Source: Clostridiales bacterium
GTDB taxonomy: Bacteria; Bacillota; Clostridia; Christensenellales; Aristaeellaceae
Length of the DNA: 64,000 bases
Assembly (NCBI GenBank): GCA_015056255.1
Contig: SVGP01000002.1
Coordinates: 91,829-155,828, forward strand
Reading direction: 5' to 3'
Under the pieces are notes generated by a model. That model was not told the DNA's origin. It saw only the letters and a program-made list of their open reading frames with translations, and ran no database searches. Shown one piece after another: positions 45,315 through 54,646 of this stretch. Within the stretch, counting starts at the first letter, position 1. Each line of letters starts with the position of its first letter. A program made the translations under genes and the position numbers.

Positions 45315-46847
45315 TCAATGCCAGTATTTGTCGTCAATGGCGCGATACTGAAGCGCTTCCGCGATGTGGGCGGCGGTGATTTTGTTTTCGCCTGCAAGAT
45401 CGGCAATGGTTCTTGCAACCTTGATTACGCGCGTATATGCGCGGTTGGAAAGGCCCATCGACTGCGTGGCAAGATTCAGCATTTCTTTTGCTTCTTTGTC
45501 CATCGGGCAGAATCGTTGCAAGGTCTGCGCGGAAAGGCGGGCGTTGCAGGCGAGGGAAGGCGTATTTATATATCGCTTTCTCTGGATGCTTCTTGCGTTT
45601 TCCACGCGCTCGTGGATGTCCTTGGAAGGCTCCGATTCCAATTCATCCGACAGGCGTTCGGCAGGGATGGATTCAACCTCAATGTGCATATCGATTCGGT
45701 CGAGTAAGGGGCCGGATATGCGGCTTAAGTAGCGCTTGATGTCGTTTGGGCTGCAGCGGCATTCGTGGGTTTTGCTGCCGAAATGGCCGCAGGGGCAGGG
45801 ATTCATGGAGCAGATGAGCATGAATTCTGAAGGATACGTGCTCTGGGCGCTCACGCGCGTGATGGTGACAAAGCCGTCTTCCATCGGCTGACGAAGCGCT
45901 TCCAGCACATCGCGCCGGTATTCAGGAAGCTCGTCTAAAAACAAAACGCCGTTGTGGGCTTTACTGATTTCACCGGGCACTGCGTGAATACCGCCGCCGA
46001 CTAAGGATACGTGGCTGGCCGTGTGATGAGGCGAACGGAAGGGGCGCTCGGTCAGAAGGCCGCTTTCTGGCATAGAGCCGGCTACGGAATGAATGCGCGT
46101 GGCGACGAGCGCTTCTTCAAAGCTCATATCAGGGAGGATCGAGGGAACGCACCTGGCCATGAGCGTTTTGCCGGAGCCGGGCGGGCCGACCATGAGCACG
46201 TTGTGCCCGCCTGCGGCGGCGATTTCTAGGGCGCGCTTTGCGCTTCGCTGGCCCTTTACAAATTTGAAATCAAACGCATGCTCGCGCTTTTGAATCATGG
46301 AAGAAAATTCTACCGTCTGAATGGGCGCGATCGGCTTTTCGCCGGACAAATGCTTTACGACGTCAGACAGCGTTTCTGCAGGATAGAAGTTAACGCCCGA
46401 CACGCACATGACCTCGGGCGCGTTGACCTTTGGAAGAATCATGCTCTCTACGCCATGGTCATGCGCGGAAATCGCCATGGGCAAAACGCCTCTGACGCTT
46501 CGAAGCGACCCGTCCAGCGCAAGCTCGCCGAGGATGGCCATATTCCTTATGACGTTCGGGTTCACGCGCCTTTGGCAGGCGAGGATGGCGATAGCGATCG
46601 GAAGATCGTAGGCGGGGCCTTCCTTTTTGATGTCGGCGGGCGCAAGGTTGACGGTGATCCTGTCGTCGGGGAAGGGAAGATTGCAGTTTTTGATGGCGGC
46701 GCGGATACGTTCGCGAGATTCCTTTACGGCGGCGTCCGGAAGGCCGACGATTTCAAACAGAGGAAGCCCATTGGACACATTGACTTCGACTGTGATCTGA
46801 AGCCCGTCGATGCCGATCAAGCCGTATGAGAGCGTTGTGGACAGCAT
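45315..46847 (-). CDS. comM: ComM/YifB-family Mg chelatase-like AAA+ ATPase
   Basis: A 510-residue protein: an N-terminal Lon-protease-like S5 fold domain (VEVNVSNGLPLFEIVGLPD), then an AAA+ core with Walker A MVGPPGSGKTL and Walker B GVLFLDELPEYRRD, a zinc-binding loop CSMNPCPCGHFG, and a C-terminal helical domain. In Vibrio, ComM is a hexameric helicase for branch migration in transformation. It is followed by dprA. Confidence 0.93.
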   Translation of the reverse strand: MLSTTLSYGLIGIDGLQITVEVNVSNGLPLFEIVGLPDAAVKESRERIRAAIKNCNLPFPDDRITVNLAPADIKKEGPAYDLPIAIAILACQRRVNPNVIRNMAILGELALDGSLRSVRGVLPMAISAHDHGVESMILPKVNAPEVMCVSGVNFYPAETLSDVVKHLSGEKPIAPIQTVEFSSMIQKREHAFDFKFVKGQRSAKRALEIAAAGGHNVLMVGPPGSGKTLMARCVPSILPDMSFEEALVATRIHSVAGSMPESGLLTERPFRSPHHTASHVSLVGGGIHAVPGEISKAHNGVLFLDELPEYRRDVLEALRQPMEDGFVTITRVSAQSTYPSEFMLICSMNPCPCGHFGSKTHECRCSPNDIKRYLSRISGPLLDRIDMHIEVESIPAERLSDELESEPSKDIHERVENARSIQRKRYINTPSLACNARLSAQTLQRFCPMDKEAKEMLNLATQSMGLSNRAYTRVIKVARTIADLAGENKITAAHIAEALQYRAIDDKYWH

Positions 46848-46871
46848 AAATTGCGCCTCCTTCGTAATGAG

Positions 46872-49800
46872 CTACTGAAGTGCGAAATTGTACCAGTCGA
46901 ACCAGCGCAGACGAAGCGCGTAATCATAGGAGCACGGGAAGCCGGACTCCAAAGGGTAAAAAGCGATAAACAGGAAAAGTCCAAGCGCCATAAGCGTTCC
47001 GGCAGCTGTATAGAAAGCGTAGGAATCCAGGTTTTTAAGCTTCCCTAACAGATAAACTGTCGCCAGAATGATAAAGGGTACGGATGCAAAATAGTGGTAA
47101 ATGAACGTGGAGCGCGTGATCAGTACCCACGGCAGGAACTGGGACATAAATCCAACGGCGATTAGGAAAGGTGCGGAGGAGGACTTTTTCGCAACTGCCG
47201 GAAGAACAAGAAGGATTACAAGCGCCACTGCGCCCGTCCACCACACGGCGGGATTGCCCATGCAGGAGATGGACGACACAACGCCAAGGCCGAGATACGC
47301 CGTGTCCGAGGAATAATACCACATCGGCTTTTCAATCAGCGGCCATTCGTACCACGGGGAGCGGAAAAAGTGCGTATCGCCGCCCAGTCCGTTGTGGTAA
47401 GAAAACATCTGCTTCTGCATCTCCCACACGGTTTTTACGTTGAACTGTCCGCGCGGAGCGTAGTGCCAGTAGTAGGTGAGGAAATAGATAATGACCGGGA
47501 CGATAATGAACATGACAACGCAGAATAGAAGCGTTGCGACGAGATGAAGCGGGAAATCCTTCAGGTTTTCAGAAAGCGTTCCGGGCGCATCTTTCCGTGC
47601 GCAAAGATATTCCTTAAAACGCAACCAAACGCTTGTAAAAAAGATGATGGCAAGGCCGACTCCGGCATACAGGCCGATCCACTTGCTGGCGCAGGCAAAG
47701 CCGAAGAAAAGGCCGGAAAGCCCGAGAGGAACAAGCGTTTTAAGGAAAGGATCCCGATTCATGTTCATCTGCCAGTAGCGGAACATGAATAAATACATCA
47801 CCATGATGAAAAACACGGCGTAGGTGTCCACCGTTGCTATTCGGGACTGCGTAAAGTGCATGGAATCGACGGCAAGCAGGAACATGGCGATAAAGGAAAG
47901 GGACGTTTTCTTTGTAAGCTGCTTTGCAAGAAGGTACATTGCGGGCAGCATCATAACGCCAAACAGCGCGCCCATAAAGCGCCAGCCGAACGGATTCATG
48001 CCGAAAATCTTTATGCCGACCATGATCAGGATTTTTCCAAGGTGCGGATGCGACCATTCGAGTACGTCCAGCCTGTTTAGAAATTCATATGCCGTTCTTG
48101 CATGATAGATTTCATCAAAATACATGCTGTTAAAATAGCTGGGTGTGAAAGCGACGGTATGCTGCTCATCGGTAAGATTACGATATTCTGCTCCCGGAAC
48201 GCTTCCGGTAACGGAAACGACGTCGTAAAGGCGTTCATTCTGAACGTCCCAGAAGCCTACTTCGTGAAGCGGAAGGCCGACGCCTTCAATGGTTAAGCGG
48301 ATGTAGCGCGCGGTCTGAAGCGGGAAGGGCGTGTTGGAGGTGGGGTAATTGACATAAGCGTGACCGTCTTCGCCGCTTGAAGCATAAGCGGGCGCGGACG
48401 CGTTTGAAAACGTACCGTTTTCTTGCGTCTTGGGGGACCACCAGTGCCACATGAAAATATCGCCCTCGGAATAGGTGGCGTAGTTTTCCTCGGTCCAGTT
48501 CTCGCCATCGTTTGACAGGGATACGGTGAAGGCGGACGGGCTGATACCGCCATAATAGGTCATGCGGAAGGTCTTGGTTTCGCCAAGGTCAAAGATAATT
48601 TCCTCGCGGTAATCGGTATTTTTGTAGAAGGTTTCGGGGGCTTTCAGCGAACCGAGATTCAAAAACGCGACGACAGCGTACACCAGGGTTACTGAAAGCA
48701 TCAGGATATAGTCGATCCTTCTTAAGTGAAGCTTATAATCGGACGTTTTTTCAAGGCTGGATTTTGCATCTGAAACAAGTGTAGGTATGCTTTTTAATGC
48801 CTTTACGCGCTTGAAAATGAGGATGTCAAAGGAAATGTATACAAGATACAGGCTGCCAAGGACGTTGACGGCGGAAAGGGCAACGTTCAAAAGCACTTCG
48901 CTGGAGGAAAGATGCCCCATGCTTGCGTACGCTGAAACCATGCCGCACTGAAGCACCAGCGCCTGATTCAAGTACTGGGTGAGGGTAAAGGCGATAAACA
49001 CGTATAAAATGCGCCTATCGCGATACCAGATATAGCTGATCAGAAGAAGCGCAAGGGCGGGGAAAAGATAGCGCTCGTGCATCATCGGGCCGAATGCGAA
49101 GATCACGCTGATCAGCGCTGCGCCCGCAAGCGGCAGCGCCTTTTTGTCGCGGGCAAAAAGATAGATGCATGCGGATACGCCGTAAGCAATTACCATCATC
49201 GTCCATGCGAAACCCTTGAAGAAGGGGTACGCGTCGACCATTGCCCAGTTGAGGCCGAAAAGCTGATAGAAGTTAAGGGCGTTTACTGTGATATAGGAAT
49301 AGCCCGAGGTGGTATCGGAATAAAGCGAGATCAGCCACCGGACGGGGGAAACAATGGCGGATAAGAATCCTTCGCCGAGCATGCGGGATTCATAAACCGA
49401 AAAGGGGAACGCGGCGAGATACAGAATAAAAAGGGATATCAGCAGCGACAGCCCCATCCGAACGAGAGAAGAAGTGTTTTTTCTGTTTTTATATAAATCA
49501 GCAAGGTAAGCGACCAGACCCAAAGGGCCGAATAAAAGAGCCTGCGGCTTTAAAAGCATCGAAACGGCAAACATAGGCAGCGCAAGCGTCCACTGGCCGC
49601 GAACGGCAAAGAGGAGACAGGCGGCAATGGACAGCGCAAGCACGCTGTCCACCTGGCCCCAGGCGGCGCTGTTGATGATGAAGGCTGGGTTAATAATGAT
49701 GCAGGCGACCAGCCAGCGCGCGCGGCGCACGCCCAGCTTTTTTTCGGAAAGCGCATACACAAGGAAGGCGAGAATCGCATCGCAGAAAATGGGCGTGAGC

Positions 49801-50822
49801 TTTATTAAAAGCACATGAAGCTTGGAATCAAAGGCGACGCCAAGCACGCGGCGCACAAGATCCATAACGCCCAGAATCAGCATATAAAGCGGGGGATAGT
49901 CGTGCAGACCGCTTTGAGAATAAAAGCCTGCGCCGGCTTCAAAAAAGGAGCTGCCCCAGATTTCAAAGTTGGTTACGTCAACGGCATAGCCTCTATACCT
50001 GAGCGCGACAATAATACGGATGACGAGACCCAAAAGTATGATAACGGAGAAAGCTGCGTATGATATCAGCGGTTTTTCTTCAGAAAAGTTGCTTTTTACG
50101 TGCGTTGACCGGATGTATCGCAGGGCATAAAGACAGAAAAGGAGACATGCAAAAGTGAAAAGAACATGGCTTTGCGTCTTTCGAACGGGGGCGGGCTGTT
50201 CCGTTTCGCTTTCAAAGGAACCGGCAAAGCTGTTATCCTTTGCAGGCGCAAAGGTGGCGAGAGATAAGGGAATAATTCCATTTTCGGCAATATCGGAAAG
50301 AGGAACTTCCTCCATCGAAAAATCCTTAAAGTATGCTTTTCCGCTGGACACAAAGCCGTAGCCGCCCAGACGCGCGCAGACGGACAGCGTGGTCTGATCC
50401 CCGGCGGTTTTTCCGTAAAGGGTCAGGCGCGTCCATTCGCCGTTCGTATCGTAAACTGCGTCCGAATATACGCTTGTATTCAAAAATGAAATACAGCCGC
50501 CCATTGCATCGATGTTGCTTACGCCCTCGGCTTTGGCAAGACAGCTGAATTTATAAACCGTGTTTTTCTTGACCTTTACATCCTGCACAAAGCGCGCGTC
50601 GTTATCGATAAAGTTATATATAACGATGGCGTTTTCGCCGTCCTCCTGCGTTTCCACGGAGAAGGCGGAGTTGTTAAAATTCCATGCGTCCGTATACCAG
50701 TTTTCGGGCAGACCGAAATCATCCGTTTCGGTAAAAGACGGATTTTCAAGCATGTTTTCGGCAAACGCCGAATAGGTAACGAGCAACAGAAGCGAGATTA
50801 AAATGGAAGCAAACTTTCGCAT
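46872..50822 (-). CDS. Two-module GT-C glycosyltransferase (Gpi18-like plus PMT-like) with surface domains
   Basis: A 1316-residue membrane protein. Order: signal peptide ending AFA (1-22); CBM4/9-like beta domain starting ENMLENPSF (about 23-175); a first GT-C module (about 220-680) with the Asp at VDVTNFEIW (282), DYPPLYML, GQVDS and MHERYLFP, as in Gpi18-type mannosyltransferases; an F5/8-type sugar-binding-like domain (about 740-865); and a second GT-C module (about 885-1316) with the Asp-Glu pair FDEIYHAR (903-904), WSHPHLGK and SRIATVDTY, as in protein O-mannosyltransferases. It probably transfers sugars from polyprenyl phosphate to protein or wall polymer outside the membrane. A TATAAT lies at 50845-50840 but its -35 is poor. 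Confidence 0.88.
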   Translation of the reverse strand: MRKFASILISLLLLVTYSAFAENMLENPSFTETDDFGLPENWYTDAWNFNNSAFSVETQEDGENAIVIYNFIDNDARFVQDVKVKKNTVYKFSCLAKAEGVSNIDAMGGCISFLNTSVYSDAVYDTNGEWTRLTLYGKTAGDQTTLSVCARLGGYGFVSSGKAYFKDFSMEEVPLSDIAENGIIPLSLATFAPAKDNSFAGSFESETEQPAPVRKTQSHVLFTFACLLFCLYALRYIRSTHVKSNFSEEKPLISYAAFSVIILLGLVIRIIVALRYRGYAVDVTNFEIWGSSFFEAGAGFYSQSGLHDYPPLYMLILGVMDLVRRVLGVAFDSKLHVLLIKLTPIFCDAILAFLVYALSEKKLGVRRARWLVACIIINPAFIINSAAWGQVDSVLALSIAACLLFAVRGQWTLALPMFAVSMLLKPQALLFGPLGLVAYLADLYKNRKNTSSLVRMGLSLLISLFILYLAAFPFSVYESRMLGEGFLSAIVSPVRWLISLYSDTTSGYSYITVNALNFYQLFGLNWAMVDAYPFFKGFAWTMMVIAYGVSACIYLFARDKKALPLAGAALISVIFAFGPMMHERYLFPALALLLISYIWYRDRRILYVFIAFTLTQYLNQALVLQCGMVSAYASMGHLSSSEVLLNVALSAVNVLGSLYLVYISFDILIFKRVKALKSIPTLVSDAKSSLEKTSDYKLHLRRIDYILMLSVTLVYAVVAFLNLGSLKAPETFYKNTDYREEIIFDLGETKTFRMTYYGGISPSAFTVSLSNDGENWTEENYATYSEGDIFMWHWWSPKTQENGTFSNASAPAYASSGEDGHAYVNYPTSNTPFPLQTARYIRLTIEGVGLPLHEVGFWDVQNERLYDVVSVTGSVPGAEYRNLTDEQHTVAFTPSYFNSMYFDEIYHARTAYEFLNRLDVLEWSHPHLGKILIMVGIKIFGMNPFGWRFMGALFGVMMLPAMYLLAKQLTKKTSLSFIAMFLLAVDSMHFTQSRIATVDTYAVFFIMVMYLFMFRYWQMNMNRDPFLKTLVPLGLSGLFFGFACASKWIGLYAGVGLAIIFFTSVWLRFKEYLCARKDAPGTLSENLKDFPLHLVATLLFCVVMFIIVPVIIYFLTYYWHYAPRGQFNVKTVWEMQKQMFSYHNGLGGDTHFFRSPWYEWPLIEKPMWYYSSDTAYLGLGVVSSISCMGNPAVWWTGAVALVILLVLPAVAKKSSSAPFLIAVGFMSQFLPWVLITRSTFIYHYFASVPFIILATVYLLGKLKNLDSYAFYTAAGTLMALGLFLFIAFYPLESGFPCSYDYALRLRWFDWYNFALQ

Positions 50823-50872
50823 AGAGGCTCCTTGTTTTAATTATAATCCAGAATATGGACGAAAACAGGCGT

Positions 50873-51238
50873 TTATTTGTTCAAATGATATATATCTGCG
50901 TTGAATGCGGAGGGGATATACTTAATTTCACCGTTTGAAATAGCGATTACGTCAAAGCGTATCTTTGCGGAATAAATGTGGTTTTCCTTTAAATACATAA
51001 GCGCCGTTTGAATGATGCGCTTTTGCTTTGTTCTTGTGACGGCCTCGGCTGGCGTACCCTTTGTATAGCTGTTTCGCGCCTTGACCTCGATGAACACAAT
51101 TGTGTCCCTGTCTTTTGCGATCAAATCGATTTCGCCGGTAAATCGCTTGTAATTTTTACAAAGCGGGAGCATGCCGATTGATTCGATGTATCGGCATGCT
51201 TCCGCTTCGGCCAATCCGCCCTGATACCGCGTGTTCAT
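50873..51238 (-). CDS. yraN: UPF0102/YraN-family nuclease-like protein
   Basis: A 121-residue PD-(D/E)XK-fold protein: GEIDLIAKDRDTIVFIEVKAR shows the Asp and the Glu-x-Lys of the nuclease site split over two short stretches (GEIDLIA, then FIEVKAR). The cellular role is not settled. ATG 51238 is chosen because GGAGGAGACGT precedes it and it overlaps the rnhB stop (ATGA). The rnhB-yraN order is common in Firmicutes. Confidence 0.9.
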   Translation of the reverse strand: MNTRYQGGLAEAEACRYIESIGMLPLCKNYKRFTGEIDLIAKDRDTIVFIEVKARNSYTKGTPAEAVTRTKQKRIIQTALMYLKENHIYSAKIRFDVIAISNGEIKYIPSAFNADIYHLNK

Positions 51239-51873
51239 ACGTCTCCTCCGGGCAAGAATTTCTGAATGAAGGTCATGCGGTGCTCGGGGCACGGGCCATA
51301 TTTTCTGATGGCTTCGATGTGCTCCTTCGTGCCGTAGCCCTTGTTTTTGATAAAATTATAAACGGGATACTGCTCATGAAGCCGCGCCATATACCGGTCG
51401 CGCTCCACCTTTGCGACGATGGACGCCGCAGCAATCATGTAGCTTACAGCGTCTCCATGAATGATCGGGATGCTTTCACCGGGCAGCTTCAGCCCCTTGA
51501 CCGCATCTACCAGAAAAACGCCGTTTTCAAGGAAGGATGCGCATTCTTCCATTGCGCGCCTGGTGGCGTTTAGAATGTTGATTTCATCAATCACCTGTGG
51601 AGCGATCCAGGCGGTTTTTGCGTAGCGGGCGTTTTCAATCAGCATGGGGTAGAGGGCCTCGCGCCTGATCTCGGAAAGCTTTTTGGAGTCGTCCACGCCC
51701 GGGATCAGCTTGGAAAAGGGAATGCTGACGCAGGCCGTCACAACGGGCCCTGCTAACGGGCCGCGGCCGACTTCGTCAATGCCTGCAATGGGCATATTCG
51801 GATATTTAAGCATTACCTCACGCTCGACTTCGGTCATTCGAACGAGCTTTTCTTCCTTGCTTTCCCGAGCCAT
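51235..51873 (-). CDS. rnhB: Ribonuclease HII
   Basis: Cuts RNA in RNA-DNA hybrids and at single ribonucleotides in DNA. It is 212 residues. The active-site motif GIDEVGRGPLAGPVV near residue 30 holds the Asp-Glu-Gly-Arg-Gly set; the other catalytic Asp lies in the region DAVKGLKLPG; AAASIVAKVERDRYM is the further conserved helix. GGAGG precedes ATG 51873, two bases after rbgA. Confidence 0.96.
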   Translation of the reverse strand: MARESKEEKLVRMTEVEREVMLKYPNMPIAGIDEVGRGPLAGPVVTACVSIPFSKLIPGVDDSKKLSEIRREALYPMLIENARYAKTAWIAPQVIDEINILNATRRAMEECASFLENGVFLVDAVKGLKLPGESIPIIHGDAVSYMIAAASIVAKVERDRYMARLHEQYPVYNFIKNKGYGTKEHIEAIRKYGPCPEHRMTFIQKFLPGGDV

Positions 51874-51875
51874 TT

Positions 51876-52730
51876 TTATCTTTCCTCCGGTATTTCGAGG
51901 CTGATTCTGCCTACCTTGTTGCCTCTGAATTCGTCCAGAATGATCGCTGCGGCGCGTTCGGTGTCAAACCTTCCGCCGGATAAGAGCCAGCCGCGGCCGC
52001 GACAGGCGTCCTCTAAAACCTCCTGAACGGTCTTGTCCTTTGCATCTTCCCCAATGCGGAAACGCGCCATCGTTTCCTTGGGCGCGATGGTCATAAGACG
52101 CTTGATGAGATTTCCGGCCAGTTCCTCCGAATCCATGATCTGATCGCGGATGGAACCTAAAAACGCTAATATTTCTGCATTTTTCTGATTTTCAAGCTTC
52201 GGCCACAGCATACCGGGGGTGTCCAGAAGCTCTAAAAACGGGCCGACCTTAACCCATTGGTTCGTGCGCGTAACGCCCGGACGGTCGGAGGCCTTGGCGA
52301 TGGCCTGACCGCGCAGCTTGTTGATGAAGGTGGATTTCCCGACGTTCGGGATGCCGATTACCATCATGCGAACGGTTTTGTTCGCGCCGCGCGCCTTCAT
52401 GCGCTCGACCGCCGGCTGGGCGGCCTTTTGGATGAGGTTTAAAACATCCTTGGCTTTTCCGCCCGTGGACTGAAAGCGAACGCAGGAAATGCCCTGGGAT
52501 TCAAAATGATGAATCCACTGGCGGGTTGCGTTGTCGTTTGCAAGGTCGCATTTATTGAGTACCAGAAAGTGGTTCTTGCCTCTTGCGATGTCAATAAGAT
52601 CCGGGTTTCTCGTTGCGCCCGGCGCGCGCGCGTCGCAAAGCTCGATCACGGCGTCTACGGATTTGACCTGATCAACTAAAATGCGGCGCGTTTTGGCCAT
52701 ATGACCGGGATACCAGTTAATGTCAGGCAT
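51876..52730 (-). CDS. rbgA: Ribosome biogenesis GTPase RbgA (YlqF)
   Basis: Circularly permuted GTPase needed for late 50S assembly. It is 284 residues. The start INWYPGHMAKTRRIL is diagnostic; G4 (LNKCDLA) precedes G1 (GIPNVGKSTFIN) and G3 (LLDTPGMLWP), the permuted order. ATG 52730 gives the family length; an earlier in-frame ATG would start inside the rplS terminator. It lies just after that terminator, so expression probably relies on read-through or a promoter I cannot see. Confidence 0.96.
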   Translation of the reverse strand: MPDINWYPGHMAKTRRILVDQVKSVDAVIELCDARAPGATRNPDLIDIARGKNHFLVLNKCDLANDNATRQWIHHFESQGISCVRFQSTGGKAKDVLNLIQKAAQPAVERMKARGANKTVRMMVIGIPNVGKSTFINKLRGQAIAKASDRPGVTRTNQWVKVGPFLELLDTPGMLWPKLENQKNAEILAFLGSIRDQIMDSEELAGNLIKRLMTIAPKETMARFRIGEDAKDKTVQEVLEDACRGRGWLLSGGRFDTERAAAIILDEFRGNKVGRISLEIPEER

Positions 52731-52755
52731 AATATCTAAAATCCTTTTTATACTT

Positions 52756-52790
52756 ATGAAAAACAAAGGCCGCATGTCGCGGCCTTTGTT
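52756..52790 (-). terminator. Terminator of rplS
   Basis: Perfect 12-bp stem AACAAAGGCCGC/GCGGCCTTTGTT (52762-52773/52779-52790) with a 5-base loop; on the minus strand it runs into TTTTTC. Confidence 0.9.
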
Positions 52791-52799
52791 ATATGTGTG

Positions 52800-53141
52800 T
52801 TAGGCTTCCTTAACCTTGGCGGCCTTACCACTGCGCTGACGCAGATAGTACAGCTTCGCGCGGCGAACCTTACCTTTGCGGGTAACGGTGATGCTGTCCA
52901 CACGGGGCGAATGCAGCGGGAACGTACGCTCTACGCCTACACCGTAAGAAGTGCGGCGAACGGTGAACGTTTCGCGGCAGGAGCCGTTGCGGCGTGCGAT
53001 TACGACGCCTTCGAACGCCTGAAGACGCTCACGGTTACCTTCAACAACCTTAACCTGTACCTTTACAGTGTCGCCGATGTTGAACTTGGGGATGTCCGTG
53101 CGCAGCTGAGCATTCTCGATGGAACGGATGATTTCATTCAT
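52800..53141 (-). CDS. rplS: Ribosomal protein bL19
   Basis: Large-subunit protein at the 30S-50S interface, 113 residues from ATG 53141. It starts [18 protein letters not shown], and [18 protein letters not shown] and [13 protein letters not shown] follow, as in all bL19. AAGGAGG lies 8 bases upstream. It has its own promoter, a structured leader and a terminator. Confidence 0.97.
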   Translation of the reverse strand: MNEIIRSIENAQLRTDIPKFNIGDTVKVQVKVVEGNRERLQAFEGVVIARRNGSCRETFTVRRTSYGVGVERTFPLHSPRVDSITVTRKGKVRRAKLYYLRQRSGKAAKVKEA

Positions 53142-53213
53142 TGCGATATCCTCCTTCCTCTTTAGGGCGTTCATAAACGGTGACTTTTCGCCAGCGGACC
53201 GCCCGATATCACA
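53142..53213 (-). promoter_or_regulatory. Candidate bL19 autoregulatory leader
   Basis: On the minus strand the first bases of the predicted transcript, TGTGATATC (53213-53205), can pair with GATATCGCA (53150-53142) just before the rplS ATG, enclosing the ribosome-binding site. Inside, GGGCG (53204-53200) pairs with CGCCC (53169-53165), with a further small hairpin. The shape fits ribosomal protein leaders that block translation. Confidence 0.6.
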
Positions 53214-53219
53214 GCGTAT

Positions 53220-53248
53220 AGTATACCACGCGGACGGGGCGTACAAAA
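53220..53248 (-). promoter_or_regulatory. Promoter of rplS
   Basis: Extended -10 TGG-TATACT (53228-53220) with a weak -35 TTTTGT 17 bases upstream on the minus strand. The predicted start falls at the first base of the leader helix. Confidence 0.5.
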
Positions 53249-53270
53249 AGCAAAATCTTGTTAATTTGGC

Positions 53271-54068
53271 TTAAACAAACATCGCATATATCATGTAACA
53301 GACGGGAATGGCGAAAAGCGCGCTGTCTACTCTGTCCAGAATGCCGCCGTGGCCGGGAATCAAATTGCTGTAATCCTTGATGCCGGCTTCGCGCTTTACG
53401 GAGGAGGCGGCAAGATCGCCGAACGCGCCTGCGACAGCCGAGAAAAACGCGGCAATGATAACCGCCCAGAGGGGAATGATGTTTTTTGAAAACGCGACCA
53501 GTATATAGTGAACGCCAAAGCCGGATAGCGTGCCGAAGACAAGACCTGTAATCAGACCCTCCCAGGTTTTCTTGGGGCTGATGTGGGGGGCGAGCTTGTG
53601 TTTTCCCAGAAGCCTTCCGCCAAAAAGAGCGAAGGTATCGGAAAGAATCGCGGGCAGGATGGCGTTTAAAAATACCGGAGCCCAAAGATGATCCTTAAGG
53701 GCGATATAAACCATCAAAAGAATGGGGGACAGGGGGTAGGCCATGATGCCGAGTGTTGCATACAAATTCCTGATATTGGGGCGACCGGTTAAAATCATCT
53801 GGCCAAATAAAGCGATCATGATGATCATGAAAACCGGAAACACGTAGCCGGATTTTCCAATGCACAAAAGCCCCGTACAGAGCGTGCAAAGAAGAAAAGC
53901 CGGCCATTTTTCAACGTGAAGATCGCATTTTTTGAATGCGCGCGCCATCTCCCAGCCTGCAACAAGGCTGGCTGAGACCAAAAACGCTACGCGCGTATAG
54001 ACAGATAAAACGATTGCAACAATCGCAATGACGGCGCAAAGAGCGCCATAAATCACTCGCTGTTTCAA
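53271..54068 (-). CDS. cdsA: Phosphatidate cytidylyltransferase
   Basis: Makes CDP-diacylglycerol for phospholipid synthesis, in the membrane. It is 265 residues with seven or eight hydrophobic helices and the C-terminal family signature GAFGDLAASSVKREAGIKDY followed by HGGILDRVDS, which holds the metal-binding Asp pair. It starts with TTG at 54068; GGAGGGAAC lies about 7 bases upstream, with a consensus promoter before it. Confidence 0.95.
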   Translation of the reverse strand: MKQRVIYGALCAVIAIVAIVLSVYTRVAFLVSASLVAGWEMARAFKKCDLHVEKWPAFLLCTLCTGLLCIGKSGYVFPVFMIIMIALFGQMILTGRPNIRNLYATLGIMAYPLSPILLMVYIALKDHLWAPVFLNAILPAILSDTFALFGGRLLGKHKLAPHISPKKTWEGLITGLVFGTLSGFGVHYILVAFSKNIIPLWAVIIAAFFSAVAGAFGDLAASSVKREAGIKDYSNLIPGHGGILDRVDSALFAIPVCYMIYAMFV

Positions 54069-54102
54069 ATCGTTCCCTCCTTATATGATGTGCATTAGAA
54101 TT

Positions 54103-54131
54103 ATTATATCAGTATGGATTTAAAGTGTCAA
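54103..54131 (-). promoter_or_regulatory. Consensus promoter of cdsA
   Basis: TTGACA (54131-54126), 17-base spacer, TATAAT (54108-54103) with an extended TGa, on the minus strand. Confidence 0.9.
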
Positions 54132-54247
54132 CGCGTAAAAAGGGAAAAAAGAGGGCGCTTAAGTGAAGGAAATTTGATTGTTTTTGATTGCTGGAGCCCT
54201 CTAATTTGTGAGATCAGACGAATTTTTCGGCTTCAATCGATTTTTGC

Positions 54248-54276
54248 TTGATTCTGCGTTAAAAATCGTGTATAAT
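54248..54276 (+). promoter_or_regulatory. Promoter of darA-holB-ricT
   Basis: TTGATT (54248-54253), 17-base spacer, TATAAT (54271-54276), 41 bases before the darA start. Confidence 0.82.
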
Positions 54277-54316
54277 GTACATGCAAACTTAATTTTAAAC
54301 GCAGGAGGTCAGCTAT

Positions 54317-54646
54317 ATGAAGCTTATTATCGCGATTGTACAGGATGAAGACGCTTCCAAGCTCGTCAGCACGCTTATGAATGAGGGCTACAGCGTAACC
54401 AAACTTGCAACGACCGGCGGTTTCCTGCGCGCAGGCAACACAACCCTGCTTTTAGGTGTTGATGACGCAAAGCTTGACGGCGCACTGGCGGTTATCGAAA
54501 AGGTATGCCATTCCCGCAAGCAGATTGCCACTGCGCCCACTCCCATGTCCGGCGCGGCAGGCGCGTATGTACCGTATCCCATCGAGGTTATGGTTGGCGG
54601 CGCAACCGTATTTGTCATGAACGTCGAACAGTTCAAGAAATTCTGA
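54317..54646 (+). CDS. darA: Cyclic-di-AMP receptor, PII-like (DarA/PstA)
   Basis: A 109-residue PII-like trimer-forming protein that binds cyclic di-AMP. The start MKLIIAIVQDEDASKL, the middle KLATTGGFLRAGNTTLL and the end PIEVMVGGATVFV match the DarA/PstA/YaaQ family. Its output partner is unknown in all species I know of. AGGAGG precedes ATG 54317. The stop and the holB start share a base (TGATG), as in the Bacillus yaaQ region. Confidence 0.93.
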   Translation: MKLIIAIVQDEDASKLVSTLMNEGYSVTKLATTGGFLRAGNTTLLLGVDDAKLDGALAVIEKVCHSRKQIATAPTPMSGAAGAYVPYPIEVMVGGATVFVMNVEQFKKF

